NCBI GenBank assembly: GCA_023388175.1
Contig: JAEWGT010000015.1
Location: 124,001 to 188,000 of the forward strand
DNA from: Pseudomonadota bacterium
Lineage (GTDB): Bacteria > Pseudomonadota > Alphaproteobacteria > Rhizobiales > Devosiaceae
Direction of reading: 5' to 3'
Length of the DNA: 64,000 nt
Part shown: one piece after another, positions 34,251-42,531 of the stretch
How the letters are laid out: every line of letters starts with the position of its first letter
Numbering within the stretch: position 1 is the stretch's first letter
Made by a program: the position numbers and the translations under genes
The notes under the pieces: generated by a model
What the model saw: the letters and a program-made list of their open reading frames with translations, nothing else
Database searches by the model: none
Told to the model about the DNA's origin: nothing

Positions 34251-34508
34251 TTACCTGTTATCAACCTGGCTCCTGACCAGTTCCAGGCCGCGCCTTGTGA
34301 TGCGATAGGGACCGCCGCCTTGCGACCGGATGGCCTTCTTTGCCTTCAGCTTGCTGAAGATGAGCGGTGTCAGCCCGCTGACAAGCCACCCGTCTCGATT
34401 GAAAAATTCGAGTTCGGCGATCCGGCCGCGCTCATCCTTGATGGCGGCAATACGACCGCCTTGTGCGAGGGCATGCAGCACCCGCTGTTCGTGTCGGGAA
34501 ATATCCAT
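34251..34508 (-). CDS. yjhX: YjhX family toxin-like protein (UPF0386)
   Basis: An 85-residue protein that follows the E. coli YjhX pattern closely: MDISRHEQRVLHALAQGGRI, then LKAKKAIRSQGGGPYRI and a VDNR end. YjhX of E. coli is also 85 residues and has been described as the toxin of a pair with the acetyltransferase YjhQ. Here no acetyltransferase is adjacent on the same strand; the next gene is the 72-residue unknown. The start was chosen to match the family; a longer frame exists upstream. Confidence 0.85.
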   Translation of the reverse strand: MDISRHEQRVLHALAQGGRIAAIKDERGRIAELEFFNRDGWLVSGLTPLIFSKLKAKKAIRSQGGGPYRITRRGLELVRSQVDNR

Positions 34509-34530
34509 GGGGAAGTCTGAAGCCTGAATG

Positions 34531-34546
34531 GCGGCCAATTGGCCGC
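34531..34546. repeat. 16-bp palindrome between yjhX and the chorismate mutase gene
   Basis: GCGGCCAATTGGCCGC is a perfect palindrome. Its core GCCAATTGGC recurs at 34673-34682 in the same intergenic region. The pair could be operators for the divergent genes. Confidence 0.5.
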
Positions 34547-34599
34547 GAACACACGCACCACGGCCGGCATCACGCCCGGTAGTGGCTTGGTTCATTCGT

Positions 34600-34620
34600 G
34601 CCCGTCGCGTTTCGACGGGC
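34600..34620. repeat. Inverted repeat, possible hairpin
   Basis: GCCCGTC and GACGGGC flank a seven-base GCGTTTC loop. It is not next to the end of any gene I can call, so it is listed without a role. Confidence 0.4.
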
Positions 34621-34672
34621 TATCAGGCAATCTCAGACTGGCTAGACATAAGGCTTTGTTACGCTCCAATGC

Positions 34673-34682
34673 GCCAATTGGC
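34673..34682. repeat. Second copy of the GCCAATTGGC palindrome
   Basis: Identical to the core of the palindrome at 34531-34546, with centres 139 bases apart. It lies about 85 bases before the chorismate mutase start. Confidence 0.45.
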
Positions 34683-34767
34683 CATAAGCATCGGTGCGGG
34701 CGGGTTGAAATCGCCCCCGGCGCGGTGCAAACCAGCAACAGCGTTTTTGAAAGCCAAGGACTGTGCC

Positions 34768-35082
34768 GTGACCGCCGCCAAGCTGCCCGCCGAATGCGAA
34801 ACCAAGGATGATGTCCGCGCCGAAATCGACCGGCTCGACCAGGCCCTTCTGACCCTGTTCGCGGAGCGGCATGGCTATGTGACACGCATGGCCGAGATCA
34901 AGACCGATCCGCATGAGGCCTATGATCCGACCCGGATAGAGGCCATCATCACGAAAGTGCGGGCGCGCAGTTTGGACCTTGATCTGGACGAGGATCAGGC
35001 CGAACTTATCTGGCGGACCCTGATCGACTGGAACATCAATTACGAGAAGGGCATCATCGCAGCGCGCCGCCGCGCCAGATAG
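34768..35082 (+). CDS. Chorismate mutase (AroQ class)
   Basis: A 104-residue all-helical enzyme that converts chorismate to prephenate in phenylalanine/tyrosine synthesis. The AroQ pattern is visible: VRAEIDRLDQALLTLFAER, then RMAEIKTD and the IWRTLIDWNINYEKG helix. GTG 34768 is chosen because AGGA precedes it and it gives a normal AroQ length; the frame stays open upstream. It sits nine bases before an acetyltransferase gene. Confidence 0.9.
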   Translation: MTAAKLPAECETKDDVRAEIDRLDQALLTLFAERHGYVTRMAEIKTDPHEAYDPTRIEAIITKVRARSLDLDLDEDQAELIWRTLIDWNINYEKGIIAARRRAR

Positions 35083-35091
35083 GAGGCAGAC

Positions 35092-35601
35092 TTGCCCGGT
35101 GTCAGGATACGCAAGGCAGAAATCACCGACGCGCCCCGGCTCGCCGACATTGCCTATCGTGCCTGGGAAACCGGCATTCTACCCATCCTGACGGACCAGA
35201 AGAATGCGCGCGAGACCGAGCGTCGCCGGCTCGCCCGCGCCGTTGGCGAAGGCTGGCGCCATGCCATCGTTGCCGAAATCGACGATGTGGTGGTCGGCTG
35301 GTGTTCGCGTCAGCCAAGGCGGTCCTACATTCCGTATCTGTTCGTCATGCCCGAGATACAGGGTCACGGAATCGGCGCCGTGCTGCTGGAGCGCATGGAG
35401 ATGATGCTGGAGCTCGAGGGCGCATCGCGTATTCACCTTGAAACACCTGCAGATCACGTGCGGGCGGTGCGCTTTTACGAGAAGCAGGGCTATCGCATTC
35501 TTGCCATGCGGTCGGTGGGCGGACGCGATGCGGACCCTTTCGCCAGCATCCATATGGAAAAGCGCCTTAAGCCCTATGAAGGCGCTATCGATGACGAATA
35601 G
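35092..35601 (+). CDS. GNAT family N-acetyltransferase
   Basis: A 169-residue acetyltransferase with the acetyl-CoA-binding segment PEIQGHGIGAVLLERME and the C-terminal VRFYEKQGYRI. The start is TTG, supported by a perfect AGGAGG seven bases upstream. It is transcribed with the chorismate mutase gene and DUF4169. Confidence 0.9.
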   Translation: MPGVRIRKAEITDAPRLADIAYRAWETGILPILTDQKNARETERRRLARAVGEGWRHAIVAEIDDVVVGWCSRQPRRSYIPYLFVMPEIQGHGIGAVLLERMEMMLELEGASRIHLETPADHVRAVRFYEKQGYRILAMRSVGGRDADPFASIHMEKRLKPYEGAIDDE

Positions 35602-35615
35602 ACCTGAGCAGGCCC

Positions 35616-35792
35616 ATGGCTGAAATCATCAATCTCCGCACCTTCCGCAAGCAGAAGGCCCGAAGCGGCGCAGAGGCCGAAGCCGAGGCCAACAGGCTGA
35701 AATTCGGGCGCAGCAAGGCCGAGAAACAACGCGACGCGCTCGAAAAGGCCGCAGCCGAAAAACACATCGAAGGTCATAAACGCGAGGATTAG
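35616..35792 (+). CDS. DUF4169 family small protein
   Basis: A 58-residue, highly charged, helical protein (MAEIINLRTFRKQKAR start, rich in Ala, Glu and Lys). It fits the alphaproteobacterial DUF4169 family of unknown function. It begins 14 bases after the acetyltransferase stop and its TAG overlaps the convergent tag gene by four bases. Confidence 0.8.
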   Translation: MAEIINLRTFRKQKARSGAEAEAEANRLKFGRSKAEKQRDALEKAAAEKHIEGHKRED

Positions 35793-36394
35793 ACAGGCCG
35801 CTTGAGCGCCTTGCGTGCCGCATCTGTCTGCGCCCGCGTCACACAGTCACCCGCGTGATCATTGACCAGACCCATGGCCTGCATGAAGGCATAGGTCGTC
35901 GTCGGCCCCAAAAATTTCCACCCGCGTTTGCGCAAATCCTTGGACAGGCGCTCCGATTCCGGGGAGGTGGCGCGGAACGCGGGAGGCTGGCTGTCCTCAG
36001 GAGCTTCATACCGCCAGAAATAGGCCGCAAGCGAGCCTTCCTCATCCACCATTTCGCAGGCGCGCCTGGCGTTATTGATCACCGCTTCGATCTTGCCCCG
36101 ATGGCGCACGATGCCGGCATCGGCGAGCAGCCGCTCGACGTCTGTCTCATCGAACTGCGCCATTCTGCGAAAATCGAAACCGGCAAAGGCCGCGCGGAAA
36201 TTCTCGCGCTTTTCCAGAATGGTGCGCCAGCTCAGGCCGGACTGAAAACTTTCGAGGCAGAGTTTCTCGAACAGGCGGATATCGTCCACCACAGGAAAGC
36301 CCCATTCCTCGTCGTGATAGGCCAGGTATTGCGGGGTGGCCGAACACCAGGTGCAGCGAGGGCGGCCATCGGGGCCAGGCGTCGTCGTGATCAT
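35789..36394 (-). CDS. tag: DNA-3-methyladenine glycosylase I
   Basis: A 201-residue base-excision repair enzyme that removes 3-methyladenine. The N-terminal zinc-site region RCTWCSATPQYLAYHDEEWG and the QSGLSWRTILEKRENFR segment are family marks; LRKRGWKFLGPTT and YAFMQAMGLVNDH follow. Its ATG overlaps the stop of the YciI-like gene by four bases, so the two are coupled. Confidence 0.95.
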   Translation of the reverse strand: MITTTPGPDGRPRCTWCSATPQYLAYHDEEWGFPVVDDIRLFEKLCLESFQSGLSWRTILEKRENFRAAFAGFDFRRMAQFDETDVERLLADAGIVRHRGKIEAVINNARRACEMVDEEGSLAAYFWRYEAPEDSQPPAFRATSPESERLSKDLRKRGWKFLGPTTTYAFMQAMGLVNDHAGDCVTRAQTDAARKALKRPV

Positions 36395-36684
36395 GCCGAT
36401 GCTTTCAGAAAGGCCAGCGCATCTATGGTGCGGGCGGGGTCAATTTCGATGGTTTCCGGCACGACGATTCCGTGGACCACGAAGGGGTCGGCGGCAATAC
36501 GTAAGTCATGATCGGCCCGGCTCTCGCCATTGGCGATGATTGCGCCACCTGCTGATGGACGAAGTGAGCCAGCACAAATGAACGCGCCATCGGCGAATCC
36601 CTTGGCGAGCCAGGCATTGTGCGCCGCCATTTGCGCTCCCGCAGCGGACCGGTTCTCAGCGAATTTCAGCAGTGTGACAAACAT
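36391..36684 (-). CDS. YciI-like protein
   Basis: A 97-residue protein of the YciI family, a ferredoxin-like fold with a conserved His-Asp pair in some members (MFVTLLKFAENRSAAGAQMA, then HNAWLAKGFADGAFICAG). The function is unknown in this context. It lies between a TetR regulator and tag on the same strand. Confidence 0.85.
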   Translation of the reverse strand: MFVTLLKFAENRSAAGAQMAAHNAWLAKGFADGAFICAGSLRPSAGGAIIANGESRADHDLRIAADPFVVHGIVVPETIEIDPARTIDALAFLKASA

Positions 36685-36696
36685 GGATTCCCCTCG

Positions 36697-37278
36697 TCAG
36701 GCGTTTGAAATAGGGCCGAGCTGCTGGTCCAGCCAGCGTTCAGCTTCAGCAACCTGTGCGTTGATAAGCTCTTCGTCGCCGAAGGCCGTGGCGATGACGG
36801 CAACGCCCTGCGACCAGGTCAGCAGGTGCATGGCCATATGCCCTGCCTGATCGCCAACCCCTTGTGCGTGAAACTGGGTGGTCAGCCAGGATCTGAAAAG
36901 CCCCATAATTTCGCCGGCACGGTGCTGAAAGACATGGTCCAGCTTTGCCAGTTCGGAACAGAGCGTTCCCACCGGGCAGCCATGCGCCATGATCTTTGAT
37001 CGGTTGACGATCAGCAGATGGATGAAAGACAGGATGCGGGCGCGGGGCGTATCTGCCCGTTCCTCCCAGTGCTTCAGCAAAGCGCGGGTATTGCTCATGC
37101 GCAGATCGATCACCGCCTGAAGGATCGCGTCCTTGGATTTGAAGTGGTGATAGAAATTCCCCCGCGAAATGCCCAAGGGTGCGGCGATGTCGGCCAGCGA
37201 GGTGGTTTCGAAACCGCGCTCGTAGAACAGCGTGTCGGCCTGCGCCACGATCGTGTCGCGTGTGGACTGGGTCTGCAT
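36697..37278 (-). CDS. TetR/AcrR family transcriptional regulator
   Basis: A 193-residue repressor. The helix-turn-helix is TSLADIAAPLGISRGNFYHH followed by FKSKDAIL (about 25-55); the remainder is the helical ligand domain. ATG 37278 is chosen; a TTG three codons upstream is closer to AGGA and is also possible. It heads the TetR-YciI-tag operon and palindromes lie directly upstream, so self-regulation is likely. Confidence 0.9.
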   Translation of the reverse strand: MQTQSTRDTIVAQADTLFYERGFETTSLADIAAPLGISRGNFYHHFKSKDAILQAVIDLRMSNTRALLKHWEERADTPRARILSFIHLLIVNRSKIMAHGCPVGTLCSELAKLDHVFQHRAGEIMGLFRSWLTTQFHAQGVGDQAGHMAMHLLTWSQGVAVIATAFGDEELINAQVAEAERWLDQQLGPISNA

Positions 37279-37288
37279 GTAGGTCAAT

Positions 37289-37327
37289 CGTCCTAATCGA
37301 TGGCAGGATTAGGTCGAGTGACCTAAT
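37289..37327. promoter_or_regulatory. Palindromic operator upstream of the TetR gene
   Basis: ATTAGGTC (37308-37315) and GACCTAAT (37320-37327) form a perfect palindrome with a four-base spacer. CCTAATC (37292-37298) and GATTAGG (37307-37313) form a second, overlapping one. The spacing and position just before the regulator start fit a TetR-type operator. Confidence 0.7.
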
Positions 37328-37356
37328 TTGTCAAAGATAAAGTGGGCGCTTAACGA

Positions 37357-38400
37357 TTACTCTGCTTGGCCGGTACGAATTGGCGTTCGGCGTGGGGTCG
37401 GGTCTTGATCTTCATCCCGCACCGCAAGGACAATTTCTGTCAGCAGGTTGTTGAGGTGGCCAAGATAGCCATTGGAGGCGGAGGGCAGGCTCTCGTCCGA
37501 CGTCATGACCACGGTCAGGTCCAGCTCTGGGATAAGGAACAGCATCTGGCCGCCATAGCCCCAGGCATAGCGAACAGCCTCGCCGGCGACGTTGCGCAGA
37601 AACCATCCGTAGCCATAGCCATCGCCGGTGAAGATGGAATTGGTGCGCTGTGTCCAGGATTGGTCGATCCAGGCCTGCGACAACAGGCGGGTGCCGTCCG
37701 GCGCCAGCCCGCCATTGCGGTACAGTTCACCGAAAGCCAGCAACGCGCGCGGGCTCATGGCCATTTCGTTGCCGCCCAGATAGATCCCCTGCGGATCGCG
37801 CGCCCAGCCGCCAATGCCGAAATCGTCCAGCGGCCCGAACCAGTCTTGTGCCAGTTCCAGCGTGGATTGTCCGCTGACCTTGGTGAGAATGGCCGAAAGC
37901 AGATGTGTCGAGCCGGTCGAATACAGCATCTGCCCGCCGGGATCGGTTTCAAATTCCTGAGCCAGCGCATAGCGCACCCAGTTGCGGCTCACCACCCAGC
38001 GCCCATAATCGGCCCCAGACGTCGGGGCCAGCCCGGCCTGCATGGAAAGCAGGTGACCGATTGTTATGTCGCCAAGACGCGAATCGGCATCTTCCGGCAA
38101 ATCGTCGGGTAACAGATCGGCTACCTTTTGATCGACGCCCTCAAGCAGGCCCTTGTCGATAGCCATGCCGACCAGGGCCGACATGACGGTTTTCGAAGCC
38201 GACTTGATATTGGTGGGCGTTGACGGGTCGTGGTCATCATAGCCGCGCTCGGTGACAATCTCGCCATCGCGCGCCACGATCACCACTTCCAGCGGCTCCA
38301 GCGCAGCGGCGGCGTCCAGAATGGCGGTCAAATCCTGCCCCAGCGCGCCTATGGGCGCCAGGGCGAAGACAACGGAAAACAGGGCAGGGCGAATCCACAT
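37357..38400 (-). CDS. Secreted serine hydrolase (beta-lactamase/class C-like)
   Basis: A 347-residue protein with an N-terminal signal peptide ending near ALGQ. The penicillin-binding-like active site is SASK (S67-K70). YGRWVVSRNWV and WGYGGQMLFLIPE fit the esterase/carboxypeptidase branch of the family. The substrate is unknown. ATG 38400 is chosen to start the signal peptide; earlier starts would add basic residues. It lies near but outside the TetR operon, 79 bases upstream on the same strand, and could be separately controlled. Confidence 0.87.
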   Translation of the reverse strand: MWIRPALFSVVFALAPIGALGQDLTAILDAAAALEPLEVVIVARDGEIVTERGYDDHDPSTPTNIKSASKTVMSALVGMAIDKGLLEGVDQKVADLLPDDLPEDADSRLGDITIGHLLSMQAGLAPTSGADYGRWVVSRNWVRYALAQEFETDPGGQMLYSTGSTHLLSAILTKVSGQSTLELAQDWFGPLDDFGIGGWARDPQGIYLGGNEMAMSPRALLAFGELYRNGGLAPDGTRLLSQAWIDQSWTQRTNSIFTGDGYGYGWFLRNVAGEAVRYAWGYGGQMLFLIPELDLTVVMTSDESLPSASNGYLGHLNNLLTEIVLAVRDEDQDPTPRRTPIRTGQAE

Positions 38401-38473
38401 GCGCCTTCGTCTCCCGAACATGCGGCAAAATCGAGTGCGTTTTGCGATAATGCCAGTGCTTTCTCGGAAGCTG

Positions 38474-38905
38474 TTACCAATCGACCTGGCAAACCACCCC
38501 ATCGGCACCGAACTGCATGCTTTCCGGCGTGTACTGGAAGATTTCCAGCTTTACCCCGCTCGGATCGGCCAGCCAGCATTGCCAGGTGTGATCCACGCCC
38601 AGCTTCTTGTCGGTGACGGCCACGCCCTTCGCTTTGGCATTGGCCATGAAAGCGTCGATGTCGTCGGTCTCGAAGCACAGGTGATTGATCTGGTTGCTCT
38701 CGTCGAAGCGCGACTCGCCCTTGCGGAACACTTCGACGAAGGTGCGGTTGCCGAAATCCAGATAGAAGCCGATCCGGTCCTCGCCCCGCTTGAAATCGAA
38801 CTTGGGCGTGACACCGGTGACATCGCGGTAGAAGGCTTCCACCGCATCAAGGTCACGGGCAAAAATGCAGGTATGAGCCACCTGCTTGACGAGGGGTTTG
38901 GTCAA
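38474..38905 (-). CDS. VOC family (glyoxalase/bleomycin resistance-like) protein
   Basis: A 143-residue metal-dependent vicinal-oxygen-chelate fold protein with two paired modules: HTCIFARDLDAVEAFYRDVT and NHLCFETDDIDAFMANA. Likely metal ligands are the histidines that begin each module. It resembles lactoylglutathione lyase-like proteins, but the substrate cannot be assigned. It overlaps no gene and precedes the serine hydrolase. Confidence 0.88.
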   Translation of the reverse strand: MTKPLVKQVAHTCIFARDLDAVEAFYRDVTGVTPKFDFKRGEDRIGFYLDFGNRTFVEVFRKGESRFDESNQINHLCFETDDIDAFMANAKAKGVAVTDKKLGVDHTWQCWLADPSGVKLEIFQYTPESMQFGADGVVCQVDW

Positions 38906-39060
38906 GATCGTCTCCTCCGGGATAGGCGCACCGAACGGCCGCCATGCCTATGCTAGTCAGCGCTGCTTGCGCTGCATAGAGCCAAGCGCCGCCACGCCCC
39001 CGTTTAACGTCGGTTTAGGCTCTTGCGGTCAACTTGGCTCGGTGCTGGGCTTGAAGCGTC

Positions 39061-40560
39061 ATGATCTTGAAATCTGGGCCGGAAAATAACCGGGCGTCGT
39101 TTGTCGGGCTGGCCGGCGTTTTCGCACTGGCGGGGCTGGTGCAGTTTCCATTCGCTCTCAACCATGATGCTGCCTGGCATTTCTATTCGGCAATCCGGGT
39201 CCTCGGCGGAGATCGAATAGGCCTCGATATCGCCGACATCAATCCGCCCATGGCCATGTGGCTGTTCTCATTTCCAGCCATGGCGGTGACCGGACTTGGC
39301 CTTTCGCCGGCCATGGTCTTCAAGACTTTCGTGCTGTTGGTCGCGGGGATGATATTTCTGACGATCAGAACGCCGCTGACCCTTTTGGCCGGGCGTGACG
39401 CGACCGGGCTGCTGCTGATGATCGCCGCCATCTTCCTGCTCCTGCCGGGCTACCATTTTGGCCAGCGCGAACATCTCGCCGCTTTGCTGACTTTACCCTA
39501 TGTGGCCTTGGCCGCGCTTCGCTCGAAGCATCATCCGGTTTCCGCCGGTGCAGCCACGTGGATGGGTTCGCTGGCGGCAATCGGCATCTGCTTCAAACCC
39601 TATTTTCTAGCGGTGCCACTCATCGTCGAGCTATGGCTTATCGTGCGGCAACGCGACCTGCGTCTTGTCCTGCGGACCGAAACTCTGGTCATGGTCGCAA
39701 TCGGGCTCCTTTATGTGGCAGCGGTCTTCGTCTTCGCTCCCGATTACATGTACCGCGTCGTGCCTGATGCTCTGGCGACCTATGCGGGCTTTGAAAGCGG
39801 CTTGAACGCGATATTCAGCGAGGCGATTGGCGTCCTGATTTTTCCTGCACTCGCCCTGCTGTTCAGCATCATGGCATTGCGCCGCGTCGATGCACTGGCC
39901 GGAATGCTGCTGGCCGCGGCGGGCGGGTATCTGCTCGCGGCCCTGTTGCAGCAAAAAGGCTGGCAATATCAGATCATGCCCGCAAGCCTCCACATCGTAG
40001 CCTCGGCTGCCGTACAAATGGTGCTGGCGCAGCGATGGCGTGCCCTGGTGGCTGCCGCCATCGGTCTGGCTTGCGCAGTTCCGGCCATGGCCTTTGTGTG
40101 GGACGGACTTTCGCCCAACGGCACGAGCGCCCGGGTCTCCGCTCTTGAGCAGGTGCTGAACACATCCCCGAACAACAGCGTCTATGCCTTCGTCACTTCG
40201 CCGCGCGACATGCACCCAGCCGTGCTGCAATCGGGGAACGTGTGGGCAGATGCCTATGGGGTGGCGATCTTTCTGCCTGCCCACCTTCAGGCGCTCGAGG
40301 CGGAGATGCCCGATCCGCGCCATCAGCGGGCAATCGCCATTTCCGAAGCCTATCTGACGGAGATGCTCGGCCGGTTCGCCGTCTCGCCGCCCGGCATCCT
40401 TGGCTTCGACGCCTCACGCTTCAAACTGGGCATTTTGGACTCGGAACACTTCGACTATCTCGAATTTCTTGCCGCCTATCCCGCCTTTGCCGGCCTGATC
40501 GCCCGCTACGAGGAAATCACCCCCGTTGGCCGTTTTCGCCTGTTCAGGCTGCGTTCGTGA
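39061..40560 (+). CDS. Polytopic membrane protein, putative GT-C glycosyltransferase
   Basis: A 499-residue inner-membrane protein with about ten helices. The first periplasmic loop (NHDAAWHFYSAIRVLGGDRI followed by DINPPM) resembles the catalytic loop of ArnT/PMT-type glycosyltransferases, which use lipid-linked sugars. The C-terminal 150 residues appear periplasmic. The assignment is tentative; no lipid A or polysaccharide genes are adjacent. Confidence 0.7.
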   Translation: MILKSGPENNRASFVGLAGVFALAGLVQFPFALNHDAAWHFYSAIRVLGGDRIGLDIADINPPMAMWLFSFPAMAVTGLGLSPAMVFKTFVLLVAGMIFLTIRTPLTLLAGRDATGLLLMIAAIFLLLPGYHFGQREHLAALLTLPYVALAALRSKHHPVSAGAATWMGSLAAIGICFKPYFLAVPLIVELWLIVRQRDLRLVLRTETLVMVAIGLLYVAAVFVFAPDYMYRVVPDALATYAGFESGLNAIFSEAIGVLIFPALALLFSIMALRRVDALAGMLLAAAGGYLLAALLQQKGWQYQIMPASLHIVASAAVQMVLAQRWRALVAAAIGLACAVPAMAFVWDGLSPNGTSARVSALEQVLNTSPNNSVYAFVTSPRDMHPAVLQSGNVWADAYGVAIFLPAHLQALEAEMPDPRHQRAIAISEAYLTEMLGRFAVSPPGILGFDASRFKLGILDSEHFDYLEFLAAYPAFAGLIARYEEITPVGRFRLFRLRS

Positions 40561-40717
40561 CCCGCCGTCGCCTGCTTTTTTGCATCTGCCCTCTTTTCTC
40601 TGTCACACGGCCCGTCTAGACAGGCAGCAAGATCCAGAGAAAGCGTCATCCGTATCGTTTGCGCGAATTGCGGACGGGATCATGCCGCAGCAAATTCAAT
40701 GACCGGGAAGGGCTCCT

Positions 40718-41995
40718 ATGTCTTCAATCATTCACGTCCATGGCCGCCAGATTTACGATAGCCGCGGCAATCCCACCGTCGAAGTCGATGTGGTGCTGGA
40801 CGATGGCAGCTTCGGCCGCGCCGCCGTTCCTTCCGGTGCGTCCACAGGCGCGCATGAGGCCGTCGAACTGCGCGATGGCGGCAAGCTGTATAACGGCAAG
40901 GGCGTGACCCAGGCCGTTGACAATGTGAACGAAGCCATTGCCGAAGAACTGCTGGGCATGGACGCGCTGGATCAGCGCGCCATCGATCAGGCCATGATCG
41001 ATCTCGACGGCACCGCCAACAAGGGCAAGCTCGGCGCCAATGCCATTCTGGGCGCATCGCTCGCCGTCGCCAAGGCCGCTGCCGAATCGAGCGAACTCCC
41101 GCTTTACCGCTATCTGGGCGGCCCGAACGCCCATGTCCTGCCGGTGCCGATGATGAACATCATCAATGGCGGCGAGCACGCCGACAACCCGATCGACATG
41201 CAGGAATTCATGATCCTGCCGGCTGGCGCGACCTCCATTGCCGACGCCGTGCGCATCGGTTCGGAAATCTTCCACACCCTCAAGAAGGGCCTCAGCGCCG
41301 AAAGCCACAATACCAATGTGGGCGACGAAGGCGGCTTTGCGCCGAATCTGGGTTCAGCCGATGAAGCGCTGGGTTTCATCATGCGCTCCATCGAAAAGGC
41401 TGGTTACAAGCCCGGCGAGGACGTGTTCCTCGGCCTCGATTGCGCTGCGACCGAATATTACAAGGGCGGCAAGTATGAGATGAAGGGCGAGGGCAAGTCG
41501 CTCTCCTCGGACGAGAATGTCCGCTTCCTCGAAGACCTGGCCAATCGCTACCCGATCATTACCATCGAAGACGGCATGGCCGAAGACGATTGGGACGGCT
41601 GGAAGGCGCTGACCGACGCCATCGGCAAGAAGGTGCAACTCGTGGGCGACGATCTGTTCGTCACCAACAGCCAGCGCCTCGCTTCGGGTATCAAGATGGG
41701 CGTCGCCAATTCGATCCTGGTCAAGGTCAACCAGATCGGCTCGCTCACCGAAACGCTCGACGCCGTCGATATGGCCCACCGTGCCAGCTACACCTCGGTC
41801 ATGTCGCACCGCTCGGGTGAAACCGAGGATTCCACCATTGCCGACCTCGCTGTTGCGCTGAACTGCGGTCAGATCAAGACCGGCTCGCTGTCCCGCTCCG
41901 ACCGCATGGCCAAGTACAACCAGCTGATCCGCATCGAAGAACAGCTCGGCGCCTCGGCCAAATATGCAGGCTACTCGGTAGTCAAGGGCCGCTGA
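40718..41995 (+). CDS. eno: Enolase
   Basis: A 425-residue glycolytic enzyme that interconverts 2-phosphoglycerate and phosphoenolpyruvate, and in many bacteria is also part of the RNA degradosome. The signature SHRSGETEDSTIADLAVALN fits, as do AAVPSGASTGAHEAVELRD and the magnesium ligands in FLGLDCAATE and TIEDGMAEDDW. Monocistronic with its own terminator. Codon use is strongly biased to C-ending codons, as in highly expressed genes. Confidence 0.98.
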   Translation: MSSIIHVHGRQIYDSRGNPTVEVDVVLDDGSFGRAAVPSGASTGAHEAVELRDGGKLYNGKGVTQAVDNVNEAIAEELLGMDALDQRAIDQAMIDLDGTANKGKLGANAILGASLAVAKAAAESSELPLYRYLGGPNAHVLPVPMMNIINGGEHADNPIDMQEFMILPAGATSIADAVRIGSEIFHTLKKGLSAESHNTNVGDEGGFAPNLGSADEALGFIMRSIEKAGYKPGEDVFLGLDCAATEYYKGGKYEMKGEGKSLSSDENVRFLEDLANRYPIITIEDGMAEDDWDGWKALTDAIGKKVQLVGDDLFVTNSQRLASGIKMGVANSILVKVNQIGSLTETLDAVDMAHRASYTSVMSHRSGETEDSTIADLAVALNCGQIKTGSLSRSDRMAKYNQLIRIEEQLGASAKYAGYSVVKGR

Positions 41996-42020
41996 TCGGT
42001 TCTGAAAATGTTACGGAAAG

Positions 42021-42045
42021 CCCGGTGGAGACACCGGGTTTTTTT
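42021..42045 (+). terminator. Intrinsic terminator of eno
   Basis: CCCGGTG pairs with CACCGGG across GAGA, followed by seven T. It lies 26 bases after the eno stop. Confidence 0.95.
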
Positions 42046-42058
42046 GTTTCGCCCATAT

Positions 42059-42115
42059 AATGTCAAGTGAACTTGACATTGGTCATTTGCCTGCCTATGT
42101 AAAGTTCGCTTTACA
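42059..42115 (+). promoter_or_regulatory. Promoter with two palindromic operators for the membrane protein/XRE pair
   Basis: Palindrome 1 is AATGTCAAGT-GA-ACTTGACATT at 42059-42080. Palindrome 2 is TGTAAAGTTCGCTTTACA at 42098-42115; their centres are 37 bases apart. TTGACA (42073-42078) inside the first and TATGTA (42096-42101) at the edge of the second are 17 bases apart and form a good promoter. A regulator bound to either palindrome would block RNA polymerase. Confidence 0.75.
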
Positions 42116-42129
42116 ATGGAAGGTGTGAA

Positions 42130-42531
42130 ATGACCTATAAGCAAGCCAATCGCCGCTATCTCTCCACCATATTCGCCTCAATGGCGGCCTTTGTGGTTGC
42201 CAGTGTGGTCCTTGCCTGGGCCGCGAAAACTGCCATCGTGCCGATGCAATGGCTTTGGATTGCCAGCATCGTCCCTGTCGGTGCCCTGCTCATGCCCATA
42301 TGGGCGCTGTGGCGGTATATCGGGGAAGTCGATGAGTTCCTGCGCAGCCTCCAGCTCAAGGCAATTTTATGCGGTCTGGCTGTCATGCTGCCTCTGGCAT
42401 CGAGCTGGGGCTATGTCGAAATGTTTTTCGACGCCCCACAAATCTCGATGTATTGGCTCAACCCGATCTTCTGGATCGCATATGCAATGGGTCTCACCTA
42501 TTTCTTGCGGCGCGACGGGGTGGAGCTTTGA
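42130..42531 (+). CDS. Small membrane protein paired with an XRE regulator
   Basis: A 133-residue protein with about four helices (20-35, 40-60, 75-95, 105-125). Family not recognised; pairs of a small membrane protein and a short XRE regulator are common. GGAAGG precedes the ATG. Its stop codon overlaps the TTG start of the XRE gene, implying translational coupling. Confidence 0.8.
   Translation: MTYKQANRRYLSTIFASMAAFVVASVVLAWAAKTAIVPMQWLWIASIVPVGALLMPIWALWRYIGEVDEFLRSLQLKAILCGLAVMLPLASSWGYVEMFFDAPQISMYWLNPIFWIAYAMGLTYFLRRDGVEL

Noticed and set aside
42001..42060. Possible leader peptide between eno and the membrane gene
   Set aside because: The segment is taken up by the eno terminator and contains no ORF with a ribosome binding site.
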